64,000 nt of DNA from Amycolatopsis thermalba (GTDB lineage Bacteria; Actinomycetota; Actinomycetes; Mycobacteriales; Pseudonocardiaceae), in assembly GCF_003385215.1 (NCBI RefSeq), contig NZ_PQHW01000026.1:1-64000 (forward strand), given 5' to 3'. A model generated the notes under the pieces. That model saw only the letters and a list, made by a program, of their open reading frames with translations, had not been told where the DNA came from and searched no databases. Below are positions 57,087-64,000 of this stretch, in pieces (the first letter of the stretch is position 1; every line of letters starts with the position of its first letter). Position numbers and translations under genes: made by a program.

Positions 57087-58133
57087 ATGACTGCGTTCGT
57101 GCGCGACCAGTGGTACGTCGCCGCCTACGGGAGCGAGGTCGGGCGGGAACTGCTGGCCAGGACGATCCTGGGCGAGCCCATCGTCTTCTACCGCACCGAG
57201 TCCGGCGACGTCGTCGCCCTCGCCGACCGCTGCGTGCACCGCCGCTACCCGCTGTCCGAAAGCCGCCTGGACGGCGACCGGATCGTCTGCGGCTACCACG
57301 GCTTCACCTACGAACCGTCCGGCACCTGCGTGTTCGTCCCCGGTCAGGCGCGCATCCCGCGCACCGCGCGCGTGCCGTCCTACCCGGTCGCCGAGCAGGA
57401 TTCCTTCGTGTGGGTGTGGATCGGCGACCCCGCCCGCGCCGACACCGCCCTGATCCCGCGCGCGCCGTGGCTCGCCGACCCCGCCTACACCACCGTGTGC
57501 GGCATGGAGCCGCTGGCCGCGCGCTACGACCTGCTCGTGGACAACCTGATGGACCTGTCCCACGAGACCTACCTGCACGGCGGCTACATCGGCACGCCGG
57601 AGGTCGCGAACACCCCGATCACCACCGAGGTCGACGAGGACCGCCGGATCATCTACGTCAGCCGCCACATGGACGACGCGGCCTGCCCGCCGTTCTACGC
57701 CGAGTCCACCGGCATCGACGGCCGCATCACCCGCTGGCAGGACATCGAATACCACCCGCCGTGCCTGTACCTGCTGCACAGCCGCATCGCGCCGGTCGGC
57801 GTGCTGCCCAACGCCGACGGCACCGACCCGGACGGGTTCCACGTCGAGGTCGTCTACGCGATCACGCCGGAGACCGAGCACTCGACGCACGACTTCTGGG
57901 CCGTGGCACGGGACTTCGCGCTCGATGACCAGGAGGTCTCGGACTTCCTCGCGGAGAACAACCGCACGGTCGTGCTCCAGGACGTCGTCGCGCTCGACAT
58001 CCTGGAGAAGGTCATCCAGTCCGAGCCCGAGGGGTACCAAGAGCTGTCGGTGAACATCGACACCGGCGGGCTCGCCGCGCGGCGCATCCTGAAGAAGATG
58101 GCCGGGGAACAGCAGAAGGCCGCCACGCGATGA
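57087..58133 (+). CDS. VanA-like Rieske oxygenase subunit
   Basis: A 348-residue ring-hydroxylating or O-demethylating oxygenase. The Rieske [2Fe-2S] ligands are in CVHRRYPLSES and CGYHGFTYEPSG (about residues 48-70). The mononuclear iron site is in DNLMDLSHETYLHGGYIG (about 157). The overall pattern is close to vanillate O-demethylase VanA, but the substrate is unproven. The ATG follows AGAGGAG. Together with the 72-residue protein and the VanB-type reductase it forms an operon with four-base overlaps. Confidence 0.88.
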   Translation: MTAFVRDQWYVAAYGSEVGRELLARTILGEPIVFYRTESGDVVALADRCVHRRYPLSESRLDGDRIVCGYHGFTYEPSGTCVFVPGQARIPRTARVPSYPVAEQDSFVWVWIGDPARADTALIPRAPWLADPAYTTVCGMEPLAARYDLLVDNLMDLSHETYLHGGYIGTPEVANTPITTEVDEDRRIIYVSRHMDDAACPPFYAESTGIDGRITRWQDIEYHPPCLYLLHSRIAPVGVLPNADGTDPDGFHVEVVYAITPETEHSTHDFWAVARDFALDDQEVSDFLAENNRTVVLQDVVALDILEKVIQSEPEGYQELSVNIDTGGLAARRILKKMAGEQQKAATR

Positions 58134-58348
58134 CGGAACGGACCGCGATGCTGCACGGCGACACCGTGTACCGCATCCACTGGAAGCTCGGCACCGATCT
58201 GCTCGTCGGGGTCTGCTACTGCGGCGCCGAGCACGAGTCGGAGGATCCGGTCGAGCTGTGGGAGTGGCTGCTGGCCCATCCCGGCGGCCACGACGACCCG
58301 GCGCCCACCGGTGACCCGGTGCTCGCCGGAGCGGGGAGCGCGCGATGA
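58130..58348 (+). CDS. 72-residue protein between VanA- and VanB-like genes
   Basis: A small soluble protein with overlapping starts and stops on both sides (ATGA each), so it is surely translated with its neighbours. It has VGVCYCGAEHESEDPVELWE and HPGGHDD: two cysteines and several histidines that could bind zinc or iron. I do not recognise a named family. A role in assembly or coupling of the oxygenase is a guess from position. Confidence 0.7.
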   Translation: MTERTAMLHGDTVYRIHWKLGTDLLVGVCYCGAEHESEDPVELWEWLLAHPGGHDDPAPTGDPVLAGAGSAR

Positions 58349-59307
58349 CGGCGGTGCTGACCGAAGTGGAACTCGACGTTCTTCTGGAGCGCAAGGAAGA
58401 ACTCGCCGACGGCGTGGTGCGGCTGACCCTGCGGCACCCCGCCGGCGAGCCGCTGCCGAAGTGGGAGCCGGGGGCGCACCTGGACCTCGTGCTCGGCGAG
58501 GGGCTGGTGCGCCAGTACTCGCTGTGCGGCGACCCGGCGGACTCCTCGGCGCTGCAGGTCGCGGTGCTGCGCGAGCCGGACGGGCGCGGCGGTTCGGCCC
58601 ACGTGCACGATCGTCTGTCCACTGGGGACACCGTCCGGATCCGTGGTCCGCGCAACCACTTCCGGCTCGTCGACGCGCCGCGGTACCTGTTCGTCGCCGG
58701 CGGGATCGGGATCACGCCGATCGTGCCGATGATCGCGCGGGCCGACGCCGCCGGCGCGGACTGGCGGCTGGTGTACGGCGGGCGGTCGCGGGCGTCGATG
58801 GCGTTCCGCGCGGAGCTGGTCGAGCGTTACGGCGACCGGGTCGAGATCCGGCCGCAGGACGAGACCGGGCTGCTCGACCTGGACGCGCTGCTCGGCGAGC
58901 CGCGTCCGGGGGTGGCGGTGTACTGCTGCGGCCCGGAGCCGTTGCTGGCGGCGGTCGAGCAGCGCTGTGCGGCGTGGCCGCCGGGTTCGCTGCACGTCGA
59001 ACGGTTCTCCCCGAAGGCGGGCGCGGACGCGGGGGAGCGGACGGCGTTCGAGGTGGAGCTGGCGGCCTCCGGCCGGACGGTGACCGTGCCCGCGGGCAAG
59101 TCGATCCTCCAGGCGGTCGAGGAGGCCGGGGTGAGCGTGCTGTCGTCGTGCCAGGAGGGCACGTGCGGTACGTGCGAGACACCGGTGCTGGACGGGGTGC
59201 CGGACCACCGGGACTCGCTGCTGACCGACGCGGAGCGGGCGGCGAACGACACGATGATGATCTGCGTGTCGCGTTCGTGCGGGCCGCGGCTGGTGCTGGA
59301 TCTGTAG
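58345..59307 (+). CDS. VanB-like PDR-type ferredoxin reductase
   Basis: A 320-residue class IA oxygenase reductase. Order of domains: FMN-binding barrel (RQYSLCGDPADSSALQVAV, about residue 52), NAD-binding (YLFVAGGIGITPIVPMI, about 113) and C-terminal plant-type [2Fe-2S] (SCQEGTCGTCETPVLDG, about 270, with a late CVSRS cysteine). It passes electrons from NADH to the Rieske oxygenase encoded just upstream. Confidence 0.92.
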   Translation: MTAVLTEVELDVLLERKEELADGVVRLTLRHPAGEPLPKWEPGAHLDLVLGEGLVRQYSLCGDPADSSALQVAVLREPDGRGGSAHVHDRLSTGDTVRIRGPRNHFRLVDAPRYLFVAGGIGITPIVPMIARADAAGADWRLVYGGRSRASMAFRAELVERYGDRVEIRPQDETGLLDLDALLGEPRPGVAVYCCGPEPLLAAVEQRCAAWPPGSLHVERFSPKAGADAGERTAFEVELAASGRTVTVPAGKSILQAVEEAGVSVLSSCQEGTCGTCETPVLDGVPDHRDSLLTDAERAANDTMMICVSRSCGPRLVLDL

Positions 59308-59331
59308 ACCGCGGCGGGGCAGGATGATCGG

Positions 59332-60117
59332 ATGGACGGCGAAGTCCGGAGTGTCACCGGCAAGGTTCTGGCGTTGCTGGGCGCGTTCACGCCGGCTTGC
59401 CCGGAGCTGACGCTGTCGGAGCTGGCGCGGCGGGCCGGGCTGTCGCTGGCGACCGCGCACCGGCGGGTGGCGGAGCTGGTGGCGTGGGGCGCGCTGGAGC
59501 GCGGGGCCGACGGCCGGTACCGGGTCGGGTTGCGGTTGTGGGAGGTCGCTTCGCTGGCGCCGCGCGGGCTCGGGCTGCGCGAGGCGGCGATGCCGTTCCT
59601 GGAGGACCTGTACGAGGTCACGCACGAGAACGTGCAGCTCGCCGTGCGCGAGGGCCTGGAGCTGGTGTTCGTGGAACGGATCGCGGGCCGCAAGGCGGTT
59701 CCGGTGTGGACGCGGGTGGGCGGCCGGTTCGCCCTGCACGCCACGGGTGTCGGGCTGGCGTTGCTGGCGCACGCGCCGGTGGAGGTGCAGGAGGAGGTGC
59801 TGGGCTCGCCGTTGCAGGCGTACACGGAGAAGACGGTGACGAACCCGGCCCGGCTGCGGGAGATGCTCGCGGCGGTGCGCCGGACCGGCTACGCGGTGAG
59901 CGACGGCCAGGTGACGACCGACGCGGTCTCGGTGGCGGCCCCCGTGCGGGACGGCGAGGGCACGGTGATCGCGGCAGTCTCCCTGGTGGTCCACGCGAGC
60001 GGCGCCCACCCGGCGACGCTGGCCCCACTGGTCCAAGCGGCGGCGCGCGGAATCGGCCGGGCGTGCGGCTCCCCCGGCGGGGCCAGGGTCTTCCCCCGGG
60101 AGCCGATCGCGCGGTGA
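59332..60117 (+). CDS. IclR-family regulator of the VanAB-like operon
   Basis: A 261-residue IclR protein: winged helix (VTGKVLALLGAFTPACPELT, LARRAGLSLATAHRRVAELV) and effector domain (FALHATGVGLALLAHAP, VTTDAVSVAAPVRDGEGTVI). It lies 24 bases after the reductase gene in the same direction and is probably co-transcribed. The perfect palindrome at 56957-56977 is its likely operator. An aromatic acid ligand is inferred. The 60118-60279 gap shows nothing further. Confidence 0.9.
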   Translation: MDGEVRSVTGKVLALLGAFTPACPELTLSELARRAGLSLATAHRRVAELVAWGALERGADGRYRVGLRLWEVASLAPRGLGLREAAMPFLEDLYEVTHENVQLAVREGLELVFVERIAGRKAVPVWTRVGGRFALHATGVGLALLAHAPVEVQEEVLGSPLQAYTEKTVTNPARLREMLAAVRRTGYAVSDGQVTTDAVSVAAPVRDGEGTVIAAVSLVVHASGAHPATLAPLVQAAARGIGRACGSPGGARVFPREPIAR

Positions 60118-60279
60118 TCCGTGCCGGGCAAGCGCGCGGCCGAGCGGGCACGGCGCCTCGCGCTTGCGGGACGCAACTGGGCTGCCTGCGGGTTGTACCC
60201 GGCGGTTCTGAAGCTCGCGCTCCCGGGGAGCCCGGCAGGCTCGCCCGTGCCCGCCTCCTCAGCCGGTCCGCGCACCCCG

Positions 60280-60903
60280 TCAGGCAGTCAGCAGCTTCCG
60301 CACCTCCCCCACCTCGTCGTCGTTCACCAGGTGCTCCCGGTCCTCGTACACGCGCAGCGTCACCGCCGCGTCCATCCGCTCCAGCAGCCTCGCCGTCGCC
60401 TCCGCTCGCTCCAGCGGCACCCACTCGTCGTAGCGGCTCGTGCCGGCGAAAACCGGCGTGCCGGCCAGCGAGCCCGACGGCGCGCGCTCGTCCGGCCCCA
60501 GGTAACCGCCGGTCAGCAGGGCGGCCCCGGCATACCGCCGCGGTGAGCGGACCAGCAGTTCCGACACCAGGCACGCCCCCTGCGAGAACCCGATCAGGAC
60601 CACCTCCTCCGCCGCGATCCCGGCCTCCGCGATGCGCGCCAGGTGCGCCGCCATCGCCTCCAGCGCGTAGTCCGCCCACGGCTGGTTCACCGCGAGCGGC
60701 TGCATGAACCCGGCCGGGTACCAGGTCTGCCCCGCCGCCCGCGGCAGCACGTACGCGACCTCCGGCACCGCGACCCGGTCGAGGATCGCGAGCATGTAGT
60801 CCGGCGTCTGACCCCGCCCGTGCACGACGAGCGCGGCGCGCCGGGCCCGGGCCAGGGGCGCGCCCGTGAAGACCGGGGCCGGTTCCAGGTGCGGGTTGCT
60901 CAC
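60280..60903 (-). CDS. phospholipase/carboxylesterase-type alpha/beta hydrolase
   Basis: A 207-residue serine hydrolase of the carboxylesterase/YpfH group. It has AALVVHGRGQTPDYML (oxyanion loop), nucleophile Ser in LIGFSQGACLVSEL (about residue 107), and Asp and His in SRYDEWVPLERA and YEDREHLVND. The GTG at 60903 is used because TACGAT lies about nine bases ahead of it, fitting a leaderless transcript; a GTG at 60927 would add eight residues. Substrate unknown. Confidence 0.82.
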   Translation of the reverse strand: MSNPHLEPAPVFTGAPLARARRAALVVHGRGQTPDYMLAILDRVAVPEVAYVLPRAAGQTWYPAGFMQPLAVNQPWADYALEAMAAHLARIAEAGIAAEEVVLIGFSQGACLVSELLVRSPRRYAGAALLTGGYLGPDERAPSGSLAGTPVFAGTSRYDEWVPLERAEATARLLERMDAAVTLRVYEDREHLVNDDEVGEVRKLLTA

Positions 60904-60955
60904 GGACGCGATCGTATCGGCCGGCACCGACGATTCCGGGCGCTAGCGTGCCGGC

Positions 60956-61762
60956 ATGAGCTTCGCCGAGCTGCACCACACCGGCAAACCCCTGCTGCTG
61001 CCCAACGCCTGGGACCACGCCTCCGCCGCGGTCCTGGTGGCGGAGGGCTTCCCGGCGATCGGCACCACCAGCCTGGGTGTCGCCGCCGCGGCCGGCCTGC
61101 CCGACGGGACCGGCGCGACCCGCGACGAGACCGTCGCGCTCGCCCGGCGCTTGACCCGCCTGCCCTGCTACCTCACCGTCGACATCGAAGGCGGCTTCGC
61201 CGACGACCCCGCCGAGGTCGCCGCCCTCGGCGCGGAACTGGCCGCCGTGGGCGTGGCCGGGGTGAACATCGAGGACGGCCGCGACAACGGGCGCCTCGCC
61301 GACCCCGCCCACCAGCAGGAGCTGATCGCCGCGCTCAAGGCCGCCGCGCCCGGCCTGTTCGTCAACGCCCGCACCGACACGCACTGGCTCGCGACCGGGG
61401 AGGACCCCGTCGCCCGCGTCCGCGCCTACCAGGAGGCCGGGGCCGACGGGGTGTTCGTGCCGGGACTGCCGGACGAGACGTCGATCGCCGCGGTGGTCGC
61501 GGCGGCCGACGTCCCGGTGAACGTCCTGTTCTCGCCGTCCGGTCCGCCACTGGACCGGCTCGGCGAACTCGGCGTGCGGCGGATCAGTTGCGGATCGCTG
61601 CTGTTCCGGGCGGCGCTGGAGGCCGTGGCCCGCACGGCCGGCGCGGTCGCCACCGGCGGCGAGATCCCGCCCGTCCCGGCCTACGCGGACGTGCAGGCGC
61701 TCAGCTCGCCCGGAACAGCCGCCGCACCACCGCCGCCAGGATCGCCAGCAGCGCCACGGTGA
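60956..61762 (+). CDS. isocitrate lyase/PEP mutase-family protein
   Basis: A 268-residue TIM-barrel enzyme. It shows LLLPNAWDHASAAVLVAEGF, metal-binding residues in LTVDIEGGFADDPAEV (about 80-90), VNIEDGRDNG and FVNARTDTHW. Typical reactions are C-C or C-P bond cleavage such as methylisocitrate or oxaloacetate lyase; this group's substrate is mostly unknown. The last 20 residues are a Pro/Ala-rich tail that overlaps the convergent transporter gene by 62 bases, suggesting loss of an earlier stop. Confidence 0.85.
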   Translation: MSFAELHHTGKPLLLPNAWDHASAAVLVAEGFPAIGTTSLGVAAAAGLPDGTGATRDETVALARRLTRLPCYLTVDIEGGFADDPAEVAALGAELAAVGVAGVNIEDGRDNGRLADPAHQQELIAALKAAAPGLFVNARTDTHWLATGEDPVARVRAYQEAGADGVFVPGLPDETSIAAVVAAADVPVNVLFSPSGPPLDRLGELGVRRISCGSLLFRAALEAVARTAGAVATGGEIPPVPAYADVQALSSPGTAAAPPPPGSPAAPR

Positions 61763-62933
61763 ACCCGAGCAGCGCGACCCGGATGTCCACCGCCTGCGTG
61801 GCCACCCCGAGCGCGAGCACCGGCACCGCGAGCCCGGTGTAGGCGGCGAGGAACAGCCCGGCCAGCGCCTCACCCCGGCTTTCCGCCGGGGCCAGGCCGA
61901 GCACGATCCCGATGCTGCCCTTGAACCCGGCGCCCGCCCCGGCACCGGCGAGCACCGCGCCGAGCAGGAACAGCGCGAGGCTGGGCAGCCACACCGCGAC
62001 CGTCACCAGCACGAGCCCCACGGTCAGCAGCCCGAGCCCGGTGGCGAGCAACCGCCGCAACCCCGTGCGCGCCAGCACGATCTGCGCGACCGCGGCGGCC
62101 CCGAACACGGCGAACACGCTCACCCCGGCCAGCGCGTGCGAGTGCTGGTGCAGGGTGTTCGCCAGGAACCCCGGCGCGAGCGAGGTGAACAGGCCGAACA
62201 CGGCGAACTCGGCGAGCGCGGCCGCCCCCGCGGCGAGGTAGCGCGAGCGGGCGTGCGGCGGCACCGAAACCCGCTGCGGGCGGTAGCGCACGCGCGTGGC
62301 GGTCACGGTTTCCGGCGTCAGCGTCACCGCGAGCGCGCCGAGCAGCATCAGCGCCTGGAACACCAGGTAGGGCACGTGCAGCGGGTCGCCTGCGTACTCG
62401 GCCAGCAGCCCGGTCACGAGCGGGCCCAGCCCGATGCCGCCGAGGTTGGCCGCCGTCGCGACGACGTCGGCCCGGGTCCGCGCCGCGCCCGGCCGGGCGG
62501 CCAGGTGCAGCTCGGTCAGGTGCGCGGTGGCGGTCGCGGTGAGCATGCCGATGCTGATACCGGACAGGAACCGCGCCGCGAGCAGCGCGGGCACCGACGA
62601 CCAGGCCAGGAACACGACCCCGGCGAGCACGTTCACCAGCACCGCGGGCATTAGCACGCGGCGGCGGCCCACCCAGTCGGACACGTGGCCGGCCACGAAC
62701 AGGCTGGCGATCACACCGAGCGCGTAGGCGGCGAAGACGAGGGTGACCGTGAACGGGCCGAACCCGTCCTTGGCCTGGTACAGCACGTACAGCGGCGCCG
62801 GGGCCGCGGAAAAGCCCATGGTCACCGCGAAGGTGTAGGCGACGAGCCAGAAGCCCGCGCCGTGACGGCGGGACGCGGTGCGCGGGGCGGTGGTCTCAGT
62901 GATCACGAGCCCAGGGTGCGCCCGACCGGCCAT
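61701..62933 (-). CDS. MFS transporter
   Basis: A roughly 410-residue, 12-helix permease: TMGFSAAPAPLYVLYQAKDG in helix 1, GHVSDWVGRRRVLMPAVL in loop 2-3 and RFLSGISIGMLTATATAHL in helix 4. Substrate not known; the group is often annotated as drug or sugar exporters. The ATG at 62933 is used; a GTG at 62906 is possible. It is divergent from a LysR gene and shares its operator region. Confidence 0.85.
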   Translation of the reverse strand: MAGRAHPGLVITETTAPRTASRRHGAGFWLVAYTFAVTMGFSAAPAPLYVLYQAKDGFGPFTVTLVFAAYALGVIASLFVAGHVSDWVGRRRVLMPAVLVNVLAGVVFLAWSSVPALLAARFLSGISIGMLTATATAHLTELHLAARPGAARTRADVVATAANLGGIGLGPLVTGLLAEYAGDPLHVPYLVFQALMLLGALAVTLTPETVTATRVRYRPQRVSVPPHARSRYLAAGAAALAEFAVFGLFTSLAPGFLANTLHQHSHALAGVSVFAVFGAAAVAQIVLARTGLRRLLATGLGLLTVGLVLVTVAVWLPSLALFLLGAVLAGAGAGAGFKGSIGIVLGLAPAESRGEALAGLFLAAYTGLAVPVLALGVATQAVDIRVALLGFTVALLAILAAVVRRLFRAS

Positions 62934-62960
62934 CTCGTCCAACGAATGTTTTCGCTCGCA

Positions 62961-62981
62961 GCTATCGCGGTGTTAGATAGC
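62961..62981. promoter_or_regulatory. LysR-type ATC-N9-GAT box
   Basis: GCTATC (62961-62966) and GATAGC (62976-62981) are perfect inverted arms with a nine-base spacer, containing the classical LysR-regulator motif ATC-N9-GAT. It ends five bases before the lysR start and lies about 28 bases from the MFS start, suiting autoregulation and MFS control. Confidence 0.65.
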
Positions 62982-62985
62982 CGGT

Positions 62986-63870
62986 GTGGAACTGCGCCAG
63001 CTGTCGTACTTCGTCGCGGTCGCCGAGGAGCTGAGCTTCACGCGCGCGTCCCAGCGGCTCCGGGTCGTGCAGTCGGCGGTGTCGACGGCGATCCGCGCGC
63101 TGGAGCGGGAGGTCGGCGCCGAGCTGTTCGACCGGGACAGCCGCCGGGTCGCCCTGACCGCCGCCGGCGCGGCCATGCTGCCCGAGGCGCGCACCGCACT
63201 GGCCGCGGCGCGCGCGGCGGCGCAGGCCGCGGCGGGCGCGAGCGGTGAGGTGCGCGGCGTGGTCACCATGGGCACGCTCCTGTCAACCGGGCGGGTGAAC
63301 GTGCCGCGGCTGCTGGGGCGGTTCTCGCGGCGGCACCCGCGCGCCGCCGTGCGGTTGCAGTACTCGCCCTCCGGCTCGGCGGGACACGTGCGGGCGGTGC
63401 TGGACGGGCGGATGGACCTGGCGCTGGCGTCCCTGCCGGGGCGGGCACCGGCGGGGCTGGCGCACGAGATCGTCGCGGAAGAGGACCTGAGCCTGCTGGC
63501 CGCGCCGGACCACCCGATGGCGCGCCGGAGCGCGGTGACGCTCGCCGAGCTGGCGGAGGAGTCCTTCGTGGACTTCCCGGCCGGATGGGGGAACCGGACG
63601 CTGGTGGACCGCGCCTTCGCCGGGGCGGGACTGAGCCGGCAGGTGCCGCTGGAGGTGCCGGACTACGTCACGGCGCGGGCACTCATCTGCCAGGGGCTCG
63701 GGGTGGGTTTCCTGCCCGCGGGCGCGGCGGGGGAGATGACGGGCGTGGTCGAGGTGCCGCTGGCCGAACCGCTGCGCTGGTCGGTCTCGGTGATCCACTC
63801 GGCGGCGCGACCACTGTCCCCCGCGGCGGCGGCCCTGCTGCGTGAGGTGCACGCGGAGCTGGAGGTCTAG
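62986..63870 (+). CDS. LysR-family transcriptional regulator
   Basis: A 294-residue LysR protein: helix-turn-helix (MELRQLSYFVAVAEELSFTR, LRVVQSAVSTAIRALEREVG) and an effector domain beginning GVVTMGTLLSTGRVNVPRLL. It starts at a GTG five bases behind the ATC-N9-GAT box. The divergent MFS gene is the probable target. Confidence 0.92.
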   Translation: MELRQLSYFVAVAEELSFTRASQRLRVVQSAVSTAIRALEREVGAELFDRDSRRVALTAAGAAMLPEARTALAAARAAAQAAAGASGEVRGVVTMGTLLSTGRVNVPRLLGRFSRRHPRAAVRLQYSPSGSAGHVRAVLDGRMDLALASLPGRAPAGLAHEIVAEEDLSLLAAPDHPMARRSAVTLAELAEESFVDFPAGWGNRTLVDRAFAGAGLSRQVPLEVPDYVTARALICQGLGVGFLPAGAAGEMTGVVEVPLAEPLRWSVSVIHSAARPLSPAAAALLREVHAELEV

Positions 63871-63913
63871 GCGTTCGCCGGAGTTCACCGCGCTGGTGCG
63901 GTGGCGGCGATCC

Positions 63914-64000
63914 TCAGGCTGCGTGCGCCCGCTGCGCCCGGAGCTCGGCGAGCCCGGCCTCGGTGGGCACGACGGGCACGTCCTCGGTTCCCGGGCCGGG
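63914..64000 (-). CDS. C-terminal end of a protein running off the window
   Basis: The minus strand is open from the window end to a TGA at 63916-63914, giving the last 28 codons, including PVVPTEAGLAELRAQRAHAA. The Ala/Arg-rich helix is too short to assign. Start and function lie outside the window. Confidence 0.4.
   Translation of the reverse strand, partial: PGPGTEDVPVVPTEAGLAELRAQRAHAA

Noticed and set aside
1-64000. Biosynthetic gene cluster, prophage, insertion sequence or tRNA
   Set aside because: No polyketide or peptide synthetase, transposase, integrase, phage structural gene or tRNA fold was recognised on either strand.

Overview
The window is about 64 kb of very GC-rich DNA with dense, often start/stop-overlapping genes. 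Gene content points to an actinomycete of the Pseudonocardiaceae, most like Amycolatopsis: a conservon (roadblock/DUF742/GTPase signalling set), a mycothiol-type maleylpyruvate isomerase, an F420-type LLM oxidoreductase, a single-chain acyl-CoA carboxylase, a DUF2630 protein and many TetR/IclR/LysR regulators. The genus is inferred from gene content only. No rRNA, tRNA, CRISPR array, insertion sequence or prophage was seen.

Layout. 1-6 kb: a cut-off CoA-transferase with an AtuA-like protein under a TetR gene, then MpaB-type oxygenase, Lrp, LLM oxidoreductase and deaminase. 6-8.5 kb: an XRE / ImmA-peptidase / MAB_1171c-type membrane protein trio; in front of it lie two small promoter-terminator units. 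8.5-14.6 kb: Gfo/Idh oxidoreductase with ROK regulator, a desaturase/small protein/cold-shock operon, an HpnB-like glycosyltransferase, DUF2630 and FMN reductase. 14.6-21.9 kb: acyl-CoA dehydrogenase, 3-hydroxyacyl-CoA dehydrogenase and two CoA-transferase subunits, divergent from LysR, MFS permease and MaoC; one 17-bp site is found on both sides of lysR. 21.9-22.3 kb: decayed remains of a two-component system and a GNAT gene. 22.3-22.9 kb: a secreted lytic polysaccharide monooxygenase under a DasR-like site.

22.9-28.6 kb: a complete 3-hydroxybenzoate/gentisate pathway (IclR; transporter, gentisate dioxygenase, fumarylpyruvate hydrolase, maleylpyruvate isomerase, 3-hydroxybenzoate 6-hydroxylase), followed by a triplicated gene tail. 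29.2-34.7 kb: a 1,827-residue single-chain biotin carboxylase/carboxyltransferase. 34.8-45.9 kb: EphD-like hydrolase with a shortened SDR part, acidic His-rich secreted protein, NarL-type two-component system, MoaD-like/BNR pair, pterin dehydratase-like protein, SDR, HtrA-like protease, and an NRAMP-like/PRC-barrel operon.

46-49.8 kb: a conservon whose last gene is a styrene-monooxygenase-family flavoprotein. 50-53.3 kb: a DHA2 transporter fused to Cna-B-like beta-sandwich repeats plus a stand-alone repeat protein. 53.5-60.1 kb: amidohydrolase and acyl-CoA ligase, a carboxymuconolactone decarboxylase/DinB fusion, and a VanAB-like Rieske oxygenase with its own IclR regulator and a palindromic operator. 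60-64 kb: esterase, PEP-mutase-family enzyme, MFS/LysR pair and the C-terminal end of another gene. Overall the region serves catabolism of aromatics and fatty-acyl compounds, each module beside its own regulator.
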